Source: Atherinomorus stipes (lineage: Eukaryota > Chordata > Actinopteri > Atheriniformes > Atherinidae). Taken from it: DNA of 64,000 nucleotides. The translations under genes were made by a program, and so were the position numbers. Positions 10,301 to 21,437 of the stretch are shown here, one piece after another (position 1 is the stretch's first letter; every line of letters starts with the position of its first letter). Below the pieces are notes generated by a model. The model saw nothing but the letters and a program-made list of their open reading frames with translations. It had not been told where the DNA came from and made no database searches. Where the stretch lies: NCBI GenBank assembly GCA_023101725.1, contig JALJCO010009025.1:372001-436000 (forward strand). Reading direction: 5' to 3'.

Positions 10301-12323
10301 ATGGGTTATGAAAGGATCGTATAGGGAGTTTATTTTTCTTTACAACATACCAAGATGAAAAACGTAAAGATAAATTTAAGGCAAACAAGTCATGTTTTAC
10401 TATTGCACAGACAGCACATTTAAACACAATGAGAAAATCATTTAAACACTGTGGGGAAAAAGACTCACTGTCTTTCCAAGGCACATTGAGAGGATCAATA
10501 ACTCAGTACAGAGCTTAACTTGGGATGTTGTTATCGCAGCCTCACGAAATGACTGAAACCAGGAGAGCATAGCTGGACTGGGAGAATAGCTGTCTTCAAA
10601 CTAAAAAAATAAAATAAAAAATACTACCATTTCCAAAGAAGTTCAGTAAGGCAAGTTTATTTATATGACACATTTCATGTACACAATTCATAGTGCTTTA
10701 CATTAAGCATTAAAAGCAGTAATAAACCGGTTATATCTTGAATTCATGCATTACCCCGAATTACTACTTCCAGTTCTTTTCTTCTTTTTTTGTATACAAA
10801 ATTATTATATCAACAGACAGCCTTACATTTGTATAATATAGATTTTTCATTTTTACATTCAACTCAACTTCTCAACAAAAACAATTTCTGAAACTGTAAC
10901 ATATTGCCCTGAAAAAAAGAAATGATTACTGCTCCCGAGAAACATGAAATCACTGAATCCAGTGAAAAAAGAAAGGAATTCCGCGAAAAACGTGTCAAGT
11001 GCTACAGATTGACCGAAGAAATCATCAGTTATTCCTACTGTTATTACATTAGGCTAATGTTTAGGTCAGTGGTGTCCAATGTCGGTCCTTAAGGGCCGCT
11101 GTCCTGACGGTTTTCCATGCCTCCTTGTACCAGCACAGCTGACTCAAATTAAATGAATCTAAAAGCCTATGAATTTGAGTCAGGTCTGTGTTGGAGACGG
11201 GAGACATGGAAAACCTGCAGAATTGTGGCCCTCAAGGAACGGAGCTAGACACCCCTGGTTTAGGTTAAAAGTTACTCAGTGTCCCTTTAAACTTCTTGTG
11301 TGACATATTCTTAAAAACTGTAGTCCATAAAGCTTAACTCCTGATTGAATTTTATAAATCACTTGGTTACCGTGGTAAATGATCCCCCCGATAAACTTTG
11401 AGGAGTTCTGTGTGACTCTGACCAGAGCCGAAGCGTGATTCTCCTTCATGGTAAATTATGCCATAGTTTCTGCTTTAAAATACATCAAAGGAGTAACTGG
11501 TGTGCCTGTTGATATAAACTTGTAGAGTACAAAAATACTGTATTCCTGCTAAGTGGTTCAGAAACCTTAAGCTCCTCTTAGTTTTTCAGAGCTGTATGAA
11601 GTTCATTTCACCAGGCAGTGCCAGGGCCCCCCTTTTATTGTTTTTGCTGACTTTTATCATAGTTTGTGAAGCAGCCTGCTACTCTCAGAAAATGGCAGGC
11701 TTATTTTTTATTTATTTAACCTTTTCCATCCAGAAAAAGTCCCATTGAGATTAAAGACGTCTTTTCCAAATAACCGGTGAACCTAACAGTTAAGAGGCAG
11801 ACATTTTAATACTTTATTATCAATAAGAGAAAGGAAAACATGTCCCGGGAAGGGGGGGGAAAGGGGGGGGGGGGGGGGGGGGGGGGAGGGGGGGGGGGGC
11901 GGGGGGGGCGGAAGCGGAACCCCCCCCCCATTTCCATCATGAAGGGGTTTTCCTTCATCATGATGCCAGTGGCTTGCTGTTTTTTAAGAATCATGGGAAC
12001 CAACAAGTTTGGAAGTTAGTGGTTATTACATGTAACTTTGGAGAATAGGAGTGGAACTTGTTGCACTTGTGTCGTCTCATATTGGGTTTTTTGGATTTTT
12101 TTTTTTTTGCACCAACACCTTTCCTGCTGTTTTAAGTGCAAATTGGATGCTTGCTTGAATCTTTTCTTTTGTTTGTTTTACTAATTTATCTATTTCATGC
12201 TGATCTCTTCTTTTTTCAACTTGCAGCTCTCTTTCCAACAAAAAAGCAACAGTCTCCATCCTGGATGACATCGGGAGCATGTTTGATGACTTGGCAGACC
12301 AACTGGATGCAATGCTGGACTGA
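4339..12323 (+). CDS. caskin1: Caskin-1, 3' part (SAM domains to C-terminus)
   Basis: Caskin-1 is a neuronal scaffold that binds the presynaptic kinase-like protein CASK. Seven exons join in phase: 4339-4446, 4976-5077, 5260-5398, 6607-7391, 7477-8089, 9588-10221 and 12227-12323, giving 825 residues. SAM1 spans exons 1-2 ([17 protein letters not shown], then [16 protein letters not shown]). SAM2 is in exon 3 ([20 protein letters not shown]). Exons 4-6 encode the proline/serine/arginine-rich tail with caskin blocks such as [23 protein letters not shown] and [16 protein letters not shown]. The C-terminus [20 protein letters not shown] is the caskin signature. All junctions are GT-AG and phases agree. 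Assignment to caskin1 rather than caskin2 rests on tail similarity and on neighbouring 16p13.3 genes. The ankyrin/SH3 part is off the left edge. Residues encoded at about 9913-10140 form an unusual charged stretch. Confidence 0.93.
5611..5849. mobile_element. Mariner-type MITE
   Basis: A 239-bp foldback element has near-perfect terminal inverted repeats (CTACCCAAAAATGAGAATAT and its inverse ending TTTTTTGGGTAG). It is flanked by TA on both sides. It lies in the caskin1 intron between the SAM2 exon and the long proline-rich exon and encodes nothing. The following 400 bp, to about 6270, look like the remains of a second DNA element ending ACACAATGTCCCTTTAA. Confidence 0.75.
8293..9253. mobile_element. 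DNA-transposon-derived element in caskin1 intron
   Basis: The left end TTAAAGGAGTGCAGCGCAAG is a diverged inverse of the right end CTTGCGCAATGCACCTTTAA. The element nearly fills the intron between exons 7477-8089 and 9588-10221. No transposase domain is recognised. Short frames inside lack family features. Just upstream (8200-8270) is a fragment of a widespread fish repeat of the type CAAGTTTACTTGTACAGTAC, seen again at 10.65 kb. Confidence 0.55.
10640..10760. repeat. Dispersed fish repeat fragment (LINE 3'-end type)
   Basis: The sequence GGCAAGTTTATTTATATGAC is followed by an ATTTCATGTACAC and AGTGCTTTACATTA stretch. It repeats in diverged form at 8200-8270. This is a common 3' tail of teleost LINE/SINE copies. 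I cannot name the family. Confidence 0.45.
11067..11257. mobile_element. Small hAT MITE with perfect 8-bp target duplication
   Basis: The 191-bp element starts CAGTGGTGTCCA, ends ACACCCCTG, and folds back on itself. The 8-bp direct repeat GTTTAGGT lies immediately outside both ends (11059-11066 and 11258-11265), as expected for hAT insertion. It lies in the last caskin1 intron. Confidence 0.85.
11851..11930 (+). repeat. Long G-tract, potential G-quadruplex
   Basis: This is a nearly uninterrupted run of guanines broken by a few A and C residues, followed by a short C-run at about 11920-11930. It lies on the coding strand in the last caskin1 intron, about 300 bases before the terminal exon. 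Such tracts form G-quadruplexes and are also common assembly error spots, so the exact length is unreliable. The antisense open frame rich in proline here is only a by-product. Confidence 0.8.
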
Positions 12324-14155
12324 TCTCCTGCCCACAATGTATTTCCAGCAACCCCCCCTCCCCCCTCCCCCGTCACGTGTATGTGTAAGAAAACTCCCCC
12401 GAGACTCGATGCTGTCGTTCGGAGAGCAAGTGTTTGAGCGTGCGTCCCTCCTGCGTGAGCGCTTCCAAAGTAGCTTTGTACAGTTCTGAGGAGGGAGTCC
12501 TCTTTGTCTGGTGCAGTAGCTCTAGCTCCTCCTCCTGATGCGAGGGGGCCGCTCCCACACAACCTCTGACCTCTGCAGCCCACCGTGTCACCGCCGCCCA
12601 GCCTCAGACAGCTGTGTGGACCAAGAAGCACAATCATATTGCTCATCCTTTTATCCTTACAGACTGACGAGGACCGACGTGCTAATTCAGTCTGACGGAG
12701 AGACAGACGGATAAGCATATTGCTTGAAAAAAAAAAAAAAAAGCACATCAATTGTCCAACAGGCAGATAGATCGCTAAATACATGCAGATGAGACACCAG
12801 GGAGAATTTTTAAAAGCACACGAAAAGACAGACTGCTTTCTGAGTCTGTTTCCCTCCTGCAATGTCAAAAGGATGCATTTTTCCTGATGAATTGTAGCCT
12901 CTACTTCTCCTCTGCATGAGTGGAGGATTGCGGTTAGCTGGACTTCCTGACCTGTGTGTTGTCTCTGTTTATATTGTTGTTGTTGTTGTTATCGTTGGCA
13001 TTGTTGTTGTTACGAGTGTGCGTAGTCCCCTCTGATACCCATGTCAATGTCCTCCCAGTCGTACAGTAGTCATTCTGAAGATCAGACAAAATACATAGAT
13101 GTGTGTCCAAGAATTTTGAGACACTCACACAAACACACACACACACACACTCATATGGACGTTACAGTGGTTTAAATATTGCTGGTGTTTTGCTTTGTTG
13201 GTGTTTAGCTCCATCTGTGGAGATTTGCTTGGAAGTGATTCCGTACGTACACACAAGGTACATTAAAAACACTGACATACACACTCCTACATGCAAAAAC
13301 GCACATGCAAACACACTCATGTGGTATATCCCTTTGTTCTGCTGCAGTGAAGTGTTTTCAAAAGATACTCCTATATTGCAATGCTTTATATAGTACATCC
13401 AGTATACATACACACATAGTTCATAATATACCTGGGAATATGAGCTGTTAGAGCGCCCTCTATTGTTGGTTAGTGAAACTGCCTTTAATCCACTCCTTTC
13501 CTTCCCCCGTTTTCATATCATTTTGTCTGTTTAGTTAACTTTGCAAATCTCTGTGCCTTCGTAGTGTTCTTCATATATTCTCTTTTTTTTTCTTGTCTTC
13601 TCCAAAATGTTTAATGGTTTCAATGGTTTCTTACAATCCCAATGTGTCGATGAGGTCTATACTAGCATCTAAATTTAGTTGTAAGTCCTGTACGATCCTG
13701 AAAATCAGTCCCACTGTCTGCAACCTCCTGTAATCATTGCAAAGCCTTGTATGAGCTCATTAAAGCCCCTGAACCCAGTAAGTTGTCATAAGTTGGTTCC
13801 GCTCCTCCTCAAGTCCCCAGTTTTCAGTGGCCCCCTCATGTAAGCCAAGACAGTGGATCAACCACCAGTTTTCATCCCAGTGAAGAGTTCACTTGTATTT
13901 TTATGCTCTTTGAAAACAAAGATATATTTGAGACAGATAGCTCTATGTGAATAATAATAATGATAATAATAATTATGGTGATGAGGATGATTCTAAACGC
14001 TGAACAGAAGTGAGCTGATTGAGCCTGTGCATTTATGGTTGAGTTCTGGATGTGTTGTGACGGCTGTTGTGCCCATGGTTGGGTTTCGGTTGTGTTTCTG
14101 CTGTGAAGATGCATTCTTGTACAGCTGTGATCAAAATAAATGTATAAATTAAACC
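12324..14155 (+). other. caskin1: caskin1 3' untranslated region
   Basis: The segment after the caskin1 stop codon has no coding exon. It ends near an AATAAA signal at 14135-14140 (TCAAAATAAATG). It contains a C-run at about 12352-12370, an A-run at 12727-12742, GTT triplet repeats at 12977-13012, a CA repeat at 13132-13150 and AT-rich stretches. I take it as one long terminal exon, as is usual for neuronal scaffold mRNAs. Confidence 0.65.
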
Positions 14156-14804
14156 TTAAAGTTCTCTTTAAATGTTTGTTTTTTTATAACTACTATTATT
14201 ATTTCTTATCTGCAGAGTAATTGAAAAACTATTTTTTAAGGTGGACACTTTTTTTTTTCCCCAATTCTGTTGAACTTCCTTGTTCTGCTCTATTTTTCAT
14301 GGATTTGCTCCCTTTCAGCTACAAACACTTCAGGGATCTGATCTTCAGATAAATCCATGCTATGATTTAAAAAAAAAAACATTTTCAGACATAAAAACTG
14401 ATATAAAATTTGCTACAGGAATCACAAAAACATTTTACTATAGAAAACCCTGAGAAAAAACTCACTTTGCTAATCCAGAGTAAAAATGTAAATCAAACAA
14501 AATACTAGCATTCTAAGACTCCGTATTTTTTAAATGCTTTGACCTTGCTAAACTATGATTGTGACATGGTGGTTGTCAGCCATTTAATCATACATGTACA
14601 GTAGCGGCACTGTCATCAGAAAATGTCTTGCTTACTAAAAGATTGACACATTTTCAAGTCTTAGTGATGATCTAAGATGCTTTGAGCCATCGCAAATGTT
14701 TTTTGTTTTGTTAATCAAGGTTTAAAATAAATTTTATTGTTTATGAGGGGAAATTTTTAATGAAAGCAGCAGTTAATCCCAACAATACCAAGCCACTCAA
14801 CATG

Positions 14805-14806
<2 letters not shown>

Positions 14807-14842
<36 letters not shown>
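14807..14842. repeat. (CA)n microsatellite
   Basis: About 17 uninterrupted CA units in the spacer after caskin1. Confidence 0.9.
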
Positions 14843-14845
<3 letters not shown>

Positions 14846-14999
14846 TGAATAAAAAAAATACAACTGTAAATACACTGAACAACACTTTACATAAGAGGGC
14901 ACAACTAGTCATCACAAACTACAGGTATTTCAACTACTGGAGGCTGGGCTGTGTCACGAGTCAGGCAGAGTGCCTTCTGCTTTCTTCAAGGCTGTAAAG

Positions 15000-16013
15000 C
15001 AGGGTTACTGAGTTTGGTCCTACGAGGAGAAGGTCCTATCTGCAGCTTGCAGTATGAGGTGGAGTCAGATATTAGACGGGTTCGGACGTCCAACTCTGCC
15101 CATTTTACTGTTTTGAGTCATTAAGGGCCCATCCCAATGCACCCCACAAGCCCTACTTTTTAGCCCTATCCATAAATTTTGCTCATTCCTGTGAGAGTAG
15201 TGGTTTCCTAATTTCTCTGTGCATGTAGGGGTTGTAGACATAAGGAGGGGGTAGGGGGTATGAATCTAGCCTTTCAGAGCGAGGGAATTTCAGATGCTGA
15301 CTTGCCGAGAAAGGGCCAGAGAAAATTCCCCAGAGAGCTTTACTTCATCATTTGCGTACTGAATCAAACAATAGCAACCCCTGGAGAGCAAGAGGACTCG
15401 GAGAAAAAAACTCACAAATGTACATATGTAAAGATTACATATTTGTTCGTAATGTTAGCCAGACTAGCCACACTATCGGGTAAAATACTGACCAAAAGCT
15501 TGCGAAGGCTTTTCGGCAGTTTACAAGAGACAACAGTCGTCAATGGTGACTTCTTCTCTGTGTGGTTGTTTTGTTTATTAATCAATCAAAGCATGATGAA
15601 TGAAGAAAAATAAGAAAAACTATCATAACTAACTACATGTTGCTGCTGGGTGTGCTGTTATGGTGAGATGTATGTGCAGCTGCAAACATCACTACGCAGT
15701 CGCTTACATGCCTGAACATAAATGCAGCAAGTGGTGTCCCAACTTTTAGGAAAGATTACAAAGCCCTACCCCTTGTGGCTTCAGTTCAAGGGTGTAGTGG
15801 TCGTGGGAGAGGGCTAGTTGTTGTAAGTAGGGGGAACATTGGGATTGGGACTTCTTCTAACCCTTCCCTGTGTCCCTAACCTGAACCATGAGTCATTGCG
15901 CAGAGCTTGATTGGTTACTGGATCTATTTAGATTGAGTTAGGTGTGTTAGAGCAGGAAGAGATGGAAAACCTGCTGGGTTGCGGCCCGAGTAGGACCGAA
16001 TTGAGTAACCCTG
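15000..16013. mobile_element. Foldback element split by a second insertion
   Basis: The outer ends are inverted copies: CAGGGTTACTGAGTTTGGTC on the left, and GGACCGAATTGAGTAACCCTG at the right end. The two halves are separated by about 730 bp (15125-15851) with their own diverged inverted ends, GGGCCCATCCCAATGCACCC and GGAACATTGGGATTGGGAC. A younger DNA element therefore landed inside an older foldback element. The open frame at 15260-15613 lies wholly inside the inner element and resembles no transposase I know. Confidence 0.65.
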
Positions 16014-16094
16014 AAATAAGGTTTCAGCATTTAAGTCTGTGCCCGCTGCCTCGCACATCACCTCGCTAACTGTTCCAGCCTTCTCTTAATTTTT

Positions 16095-16557
16095 AAAGGA
16101 TAAGTTTCTATTTTTTTTTTCAACCTGGACCTTATTTATAGGAGTATATACGTGCATTTACTCACCCGTAAAATTTCTGCATCACGTTGGGTCCGTTAGT
16201 TACCAGGGTGTACTTTTCGGGGCCGTGCATTCACAGTGCGCGCTTCCTCAGTACAGCTGAGAAGAGCAGCTCGCTACCCAGACAACAACAATAACACAAT
16301 TTGCAAAACTCTGAACTCACAGGACAATAGTACTCATTCGTTCGTTCATTCCACTTAAAGCATTGATGAAATGGAGTTTTGCTGCAGATAATGTCTTATA
16401 TAGTGGCTGCCCCGACTTGACGTTCACAGAAGGGCGACTCAGCATAATATCTTCCGAAGGACTCAAAGTGATGCAGAAACTTTACCGGTGAGTAAATGCA
16501 CGTATAAACTCCGAGAAATAAGGTCCAGGTTGAAAAAACCCCCAACCTATTCTTTAA
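16095..16557. mobile_element. Foldback MITE with about 60-bp arms
   Basis: The left arm contains CAACCTGGACCTTATTTATA, CGTGCATTTACTCACC and TTTCTGCATCA. The right arm contains their inverse order and complement: TGATGCAGAAA, GGTGAGTAAATGCACG and AAATAAGGTCCAGGTTG. The loop has no gene. Confidence 0.75.
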
Positions 16558-17858
16558 GGTGAGTGACTCAAATCAGCAGATACAAGAAAAATATAAATGA
16601 GATTCAATAAAACAAGGATAAAACATTTTCATTTTATAAAAAAGTATCCACATTAAAACTCCTGTTTATGATTTTAAAAGAATATGTGTTGTTGGGCCTT
16701 TGTAGCGTTAATTTGTGAGAATAGCATGGTCCGTAGAGTGAGTGCCTGGACATATTCCAACAGTTCCAAGACTAAACTACTTGTTTGAAACCCTCCATTC
16801 ACAAAAATGCCACCAAAAATTGCTAGCTGTTAGCATAGCAACTAGAGCTGCTTTTGCCTCCGGGCCAAGCCCTGCCCGCCAAAAAATTGTGTTTGTAAAC
16901 TTTGAAACCTTCTAGTGATCAACCAATTCAACTGCCTGGCCCTGGATCTGGACTTGAGAACCAGGTGGGGACTTGGTGGAAGCCAATAACTATTTCTATT
17001 GTTTTTTTGTTTTTTTTTTTTTTTAATGTATTTATGTCTAGAGAAGAGCTTTCACGCCTAGAAACAAAGTCATCTAAAGCTGGAGTGTGAACAGGATTCT
17101 CATCAATATCAAAAGGTAAAATAACTGAATCATCTGCAAACTTAATGATGTGTTTGTTCCTGTAATAGCTCAGACACCCACTGAAATATAAAACAAACTA
17201 AAGTGGTGAAAGGACACATCCTTAAGGAGAGCTGGTAGAAGATAAAAAGAACATCTCATAAAACACCATATTTCACTTTGTGGGATCTGTAAATCAATCA
17301 GCCAACATGGAAGAACAGCAGCAAAGTTTTAAAACCATCAAAATGACCCGCATCTAATCTCAAATGATTACCAGCAAACAATTACATGCATTTCATTCCT
17401 TAGACTTTCCTAACACATATGTATTGCCTTTCAGAGATACAAAATCAAGACACCTGGTCATGTGATCATTCCTAAGGGACACAAAACTGATTACATTAGA
17501 TGACAACTCATTCTTTTATTTTAAAACTTTCACTACTAATACTTTTAAAGCTTTCTGGAGTAAAAGAAGAAGAAGAGAAAAAGGGACTGGCAACAACTGT
17601 TACAGGTAGGATTTAAAGGGATACCACTAAACCTGTAACTTCCCACAGGCCACACAACTGTCACAAAATTAAACAGTCTCTATCCATGTTTGGGAATCTT
17701 GTTTGCAGACTACTTTGACCAGCTGATTTGAAGTTATCAGACCATAAAGCAAAACGCTCCAGGTTAAACGAGAGACGGATCTGTTCCTGCAAAGTTAAAA
17801 TGTCTGGTTTTTGAGAATGGCAGCCCCCTCGGAGCAATGACGTGTGTCAAGGTCAGTA

Positions 17859-18081
17859 TGGGCTTTATGCTCAACTGTACTACTTCCTGAACTTAAGCCA
17901 GCTCCTCTGCCTCCTGTCTTTCATTATTGAACAAACTGATTAATCCAGGTGTGTCTGGCCATTGTCCTCATGGTTATTGAGGTCAGGCACACCTGGATTA
18001 ATCAAATCTTCCAATAATAAAAGACAGGAGACGAAGGAGCTGGCTTAAGTTAGGAAGTTGTGGAATTGTGCATTGAGCCCA
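17859..18081. mobile_element. Foldback MITE, copy 1
   Basis: It runs from TGGGCTTTATGC to GCATTGAGCCCA. The two arms share TACTTCCTGAACTTAAGCC, CCTCCTGTCTTTCA and TGATTAATCCAGGTGTG in inverted order, so nearly the whole 223 bp is palindromic. A second copy is at 48324-48542. Confidence 0.8.
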
Positions 18082-18092
18082 TTGACTCCCAG

Positions 18093-18673
18093 CAAGGCCG
18101 TTGCAACAAGGCAAGCAAACCAAGCAATTGCCTTGGGCCCCAAGCTGCACTGGGGCCCCAAGACAATAACCAGTGGCCACCCCCATGTTTTAACCAAGCG
18201 GCACTCAGGCAGTTACAGAGACCCCAAGCTGCTTCCAAACCACTTTTACTTCTTATTTTAGACACCAGCTACCCCATACAGTTGGAATTTTTAAGATCTG
18301 ACATGCAGAAATTGAAAATCCCACTTTTAAGCTTTTCTCACTAAGATATTGCAATTGTGGAAAGAAAACTTCTGCTTCACAGAGGAGACCCAAAACTGCT
18401 TCCAAACCATATTCCCACTTTCCATTCTTATTCTAAACAAGGAACTACCCCATACAGTTGGATGTGTATATATATTTATATATATAGATGCTATGACTGA
18501 CCATTTATTAAAAAGTAATCCTATTATTTGTTTATTACGGTATTGGGGTGGTTGTGTCCTTTATTCAAATTTTTTGAATGTAAAAATACTATGTTTGCAG
18601 CATTTTTTGGGATGGGGTGGGGGGTGGGGGGCTTCAAGTCCATTTTGCTTGGGGCCCCAAAATCCCTTAAAAG
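18093..18673. mobile_element. 581-bp insertion flanked by 16-bp direct repeats
   Basis: GCCCATTGACTCCCAG occurs at 18077-18092 and again at 18674-18689. Between them is a segment with inverted GGGGCCCCAAG-type words near each end and two direct copies of TACCCCATACAGTTGGA. The left direct repeat overlaps the end of the adjacent MITE, so this insertion is younger. A 16-bp duplication suggests target-primed retroposition rather than cut-and-paste, yet no poly(A) tail is present. Family unknown. Confidence 0.6.
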
Positions 18674-19385
18674 GCCCATTGACTCCCAGAAATCATCTAT
18701 TATTACTTACTACATTGTAATATATTATAGTATTTGGCTAGTATTATGGTTAAAAGTTACGCGGATTGCCATCAACAGATTATTTTGAAGTCGGGTGCTT
18801 ACAGCATCTTGGCATCTCTGCCTGCCCTGGAAGCAAACTGAAGTGGAACAATGTTTCATCCAAAAGCTCATTCCAGACTATTTTCTTCTGTGTTTTCATG
18901 ACCAGAGAAGTGCAACAATCATTAGACTTAGAGCACTGGCACAATTACAGAATCCTTCCACGTGTGAGGTATTCTGTCCAGCTGGAAACACCTTGTAAAA
19001 ATAGAAAAATTCCAGCCAGGCACACTCAGGGGACACCACATTTTTTTCAAAAGTCAGAAACTTTATTGTTTTTCCTCTTTAGCAGTCTGCTGATGCTTAT
19101 CTCTCCAGTCCTCCCCTCCCCAACCCAATTCAATAAAAGGGGGGACTAAATAGCAGAAATTTAGGCCTCTTTTTGTGGTTTGGAAAAGGTGAATACTTTT
19201 TCCCAACATTGAGGGAGAAGAAAAATAAAAAAAAAAAAGAAGGGAATTTATTTATTTAGTGATAATTTTTTTTTTCTCTCTTTTAACACAACATGGTGTA
19301 TGGAGAAAAAAAAAGATAGATAAAAATAATGGTAAAGAAGGGGGGAGTGGGTTGTTGGAAGTGGCTCAAAATGAGAGAAAACACC

Positions 19386-19393
19386 GCCGCGCG

Positions 19394-19454
<61 letters not shown>
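19386..19454. repeat. (CG)n-(CA)n microsatellite
   Basis: A short CG run passes directly into about 29 CA units. Alternating purine-pyrimidine tracts of this kind can adopt Z-DNA. It lies about 300-450 bp before the likely snoRNA host promoter. Confidence 0.85.
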
Positions 19455-19455
<1 letters not shown>

Positions 19456-19699
19456 AGAACTACAATTCCCATAATGTCTGGCAGCGTCCCCGTGTGAGCG
19501 GAGACTGATGGGAAATATTGTTGCAAAAAGCTTTAAAAATAGGTGTTTTATCTTTAAAAACACTACAAACCAGAACAACAATTCCAATATCATTGCCATT
19601 AACAGTTCAAAGGACAGAATGACAGAAAAAACACGCAGCAAATCTTTCACTTTCTAGACAAATCTAACACATGAAGCTAGTTTTGTAGCTAGCTGGTAG

Positions 19700-19924
19700 T
19701 AGGAGGGACTTAATTGGCCGGAAACAGTCAACTAAATTCCGTCCGGCGATGTAAGTCTTTCCTTTTCTCACAACCTGGCAAGAGAGTAGGAGCTCTCTGC
19801 TGTTGCTCTGAGAAGCTGAACGACGAATAGAATTAATGGCTTCTCTGAAAAAAAGAAGCATCACAAATTTACCAGTTTTGTGTTTTCGAGAGATGGAAGC
19901 GAATCCTCCCTGAACAGGAGGAAG
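19700..19924 (+). promoter_or_regulatory. Possible promoter and first exon of snoRNA host gene
   Basis: A more CpG-bearing stretch follows a microsatellite and ends at a strong donor (AGGAAG|GTGAGTAG, exon end 19924). A pyrimidine tract CTTTCCTTTTCTC at about 19757-19769 could be a 5'TOP-type start, usual for snoRNA host genes. The next recognised exon starts at 21004. No cap-site evidence is available. Confidence 0.35.
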
Positions 19925-21143
19925 GTGAGTAGCCTACAGTATGTCCATGTGTGGAGCAGCGGGGAGACACGTGGCTGGCCTGCACAGGTCACACTGCATG
20001 AAACATGTTCATTATCAAGAGTAAAAGCAATCATCAATTGCTTTAGCTCATAAGATTGAGGATAACTTGACGTTTTTATCTTACCCATTTTAAATGTGAA
20101 TTTTGATTATTTCCTCCTCGTTTAATCCCGTGGCACAGGTTTAATATTTGAATATCTCTATATTTTCCTGGCTTTAATTTTTGCGTAGTGTTCATTTCGT
20201 GACCCCTAAAAAGTAGTTTAATGGGGGGCAAATACAAGCCTCGTGATGCATGTAGTTGATCGATTAGAGATTTACTTTTATGGAGCTGGCGTAAGGTTTT
20301 TGTTGTGTATTTTTTACTTTTTCAAAGTAGTAGTTAAAGAGACAGTTTATAAGAATAAAAAACCAAAACAACTTTTAAAAAATAATTTTGTGCAGAGCGT
20401 GACTGTGAAGCTGCTGGTTTTCAGTTGAATCAGGTGTTGGGAGAAGAGAAGCTTCCGAAACCTGCAGGACAGTGGCCCTGACTGCCTTCAGCCTCCTGAG
20501 AAGGAAGGCTATGATTAGTTAGCCTTGTAGGGATGGTTGTGTAAAACCCTCTAACAGGCATTGGCTGACTTATCAGAACAATAAAATTCACTTTTCTTAT
20601 CAACATTTAACAAATTGTATGAGCCTACTAATTATATACTAGTACTTATCTGAAGCATGTGAGTCATCTGAATTTGAACATATTTAGTGGAGACTTTTCC
20701 AAAGTTGCAGGCTGCTAGTGTAAACATTTTCTTGTTTTCCCCTGTTGAGTAGCCAAGGTTTGAGTGGAGGCTAAACTTGGAACACAGATTGATTTCATTC
20801 TTAAGACGGCTTATCACACATTAACACACACAAGGTTTTTTTTATGCTGTGGAAAACATGGAAACCTTTTATGACTAACTTTTTTTTTTTACAAAGGTCA
20901 GGTAATTTAATTTGAGCTTAAACTAGTTTATTTGCAAACGTATGAGGAACATCTCATGATTAATGTCAAGTTTGGGCCTCTTTTTTTTTTTTTCCCTTCA
21001 CAGCCAAGACTGGGTTGGATGATGGTGTGAGACTGAAGAGTGCAGACTAAAGACCAGCTATCTCAATCTGGTGATGACTGAGATCAAAGCTGCCGTGGAA
21101 CAGCTGGTGAGTCCATCACTGTAGTGACCTGTGAGCTTGCTCC

Positions 21144-21226
21144 TGCCTGTGATGATTAACTAATTTTTCTGACACCTTCTATGAGAGCTGAACTTCAGCC
21201 ACTGATTCCAACTTTATTCTGAGGCT
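21144..21226 (+). ncRNA. snord60: Box C/D snoRNA, SNORD60-like, copy 1
   Basis: Box C GTGATGA is at 21149-21155, D' CTGA at 21169-21172, C' around 21180-21186 (TATGAGA), and D CTGA at 21219-21222. A short GCC/GGC terminal stem is at 21145-21147 and 21223-21225. Between C' and D is a perfect small hairpin, GCTGAA-C-TTCAGC. The TTCTGACACCT...TATGA core and the length match what I remember of SNORD60, a guide for 2'-O-methylation of 28S rRNA. The role in rRNA modification is inferred from that family; I could not confirm the guide-target pairing. Confidence 0.8.
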
Positions 21227-21437
21227 ATATTATTATTATTATACTAGTAGTTTTCTGCTCAAAAATATCACTTTTCTCTGACATTTTTTATTTGAAATGG
21301 TCCTTTACAGGTAAGAATGGGACTGTAAATGGTCTGGATGAAGCTCTGATGTCAGAATGACCAGAAATGGAAGATCTCACTGATCAGCTGGTTTTGAAAG
21401 CAGGTGAGTCTGTGCGCGTTGCTGCCAGAAACATTTT

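Noticed and set aside
11806..12006. Minus-strand frame with a long proline run
   Set aside because: Produced entirely by the G-tract on the other strand.
15260..15613. 117-residue open frame as a gene
   Set aside because: Lies inside a non-autonomous DNA element and shows no domain, splice support or codon signature.
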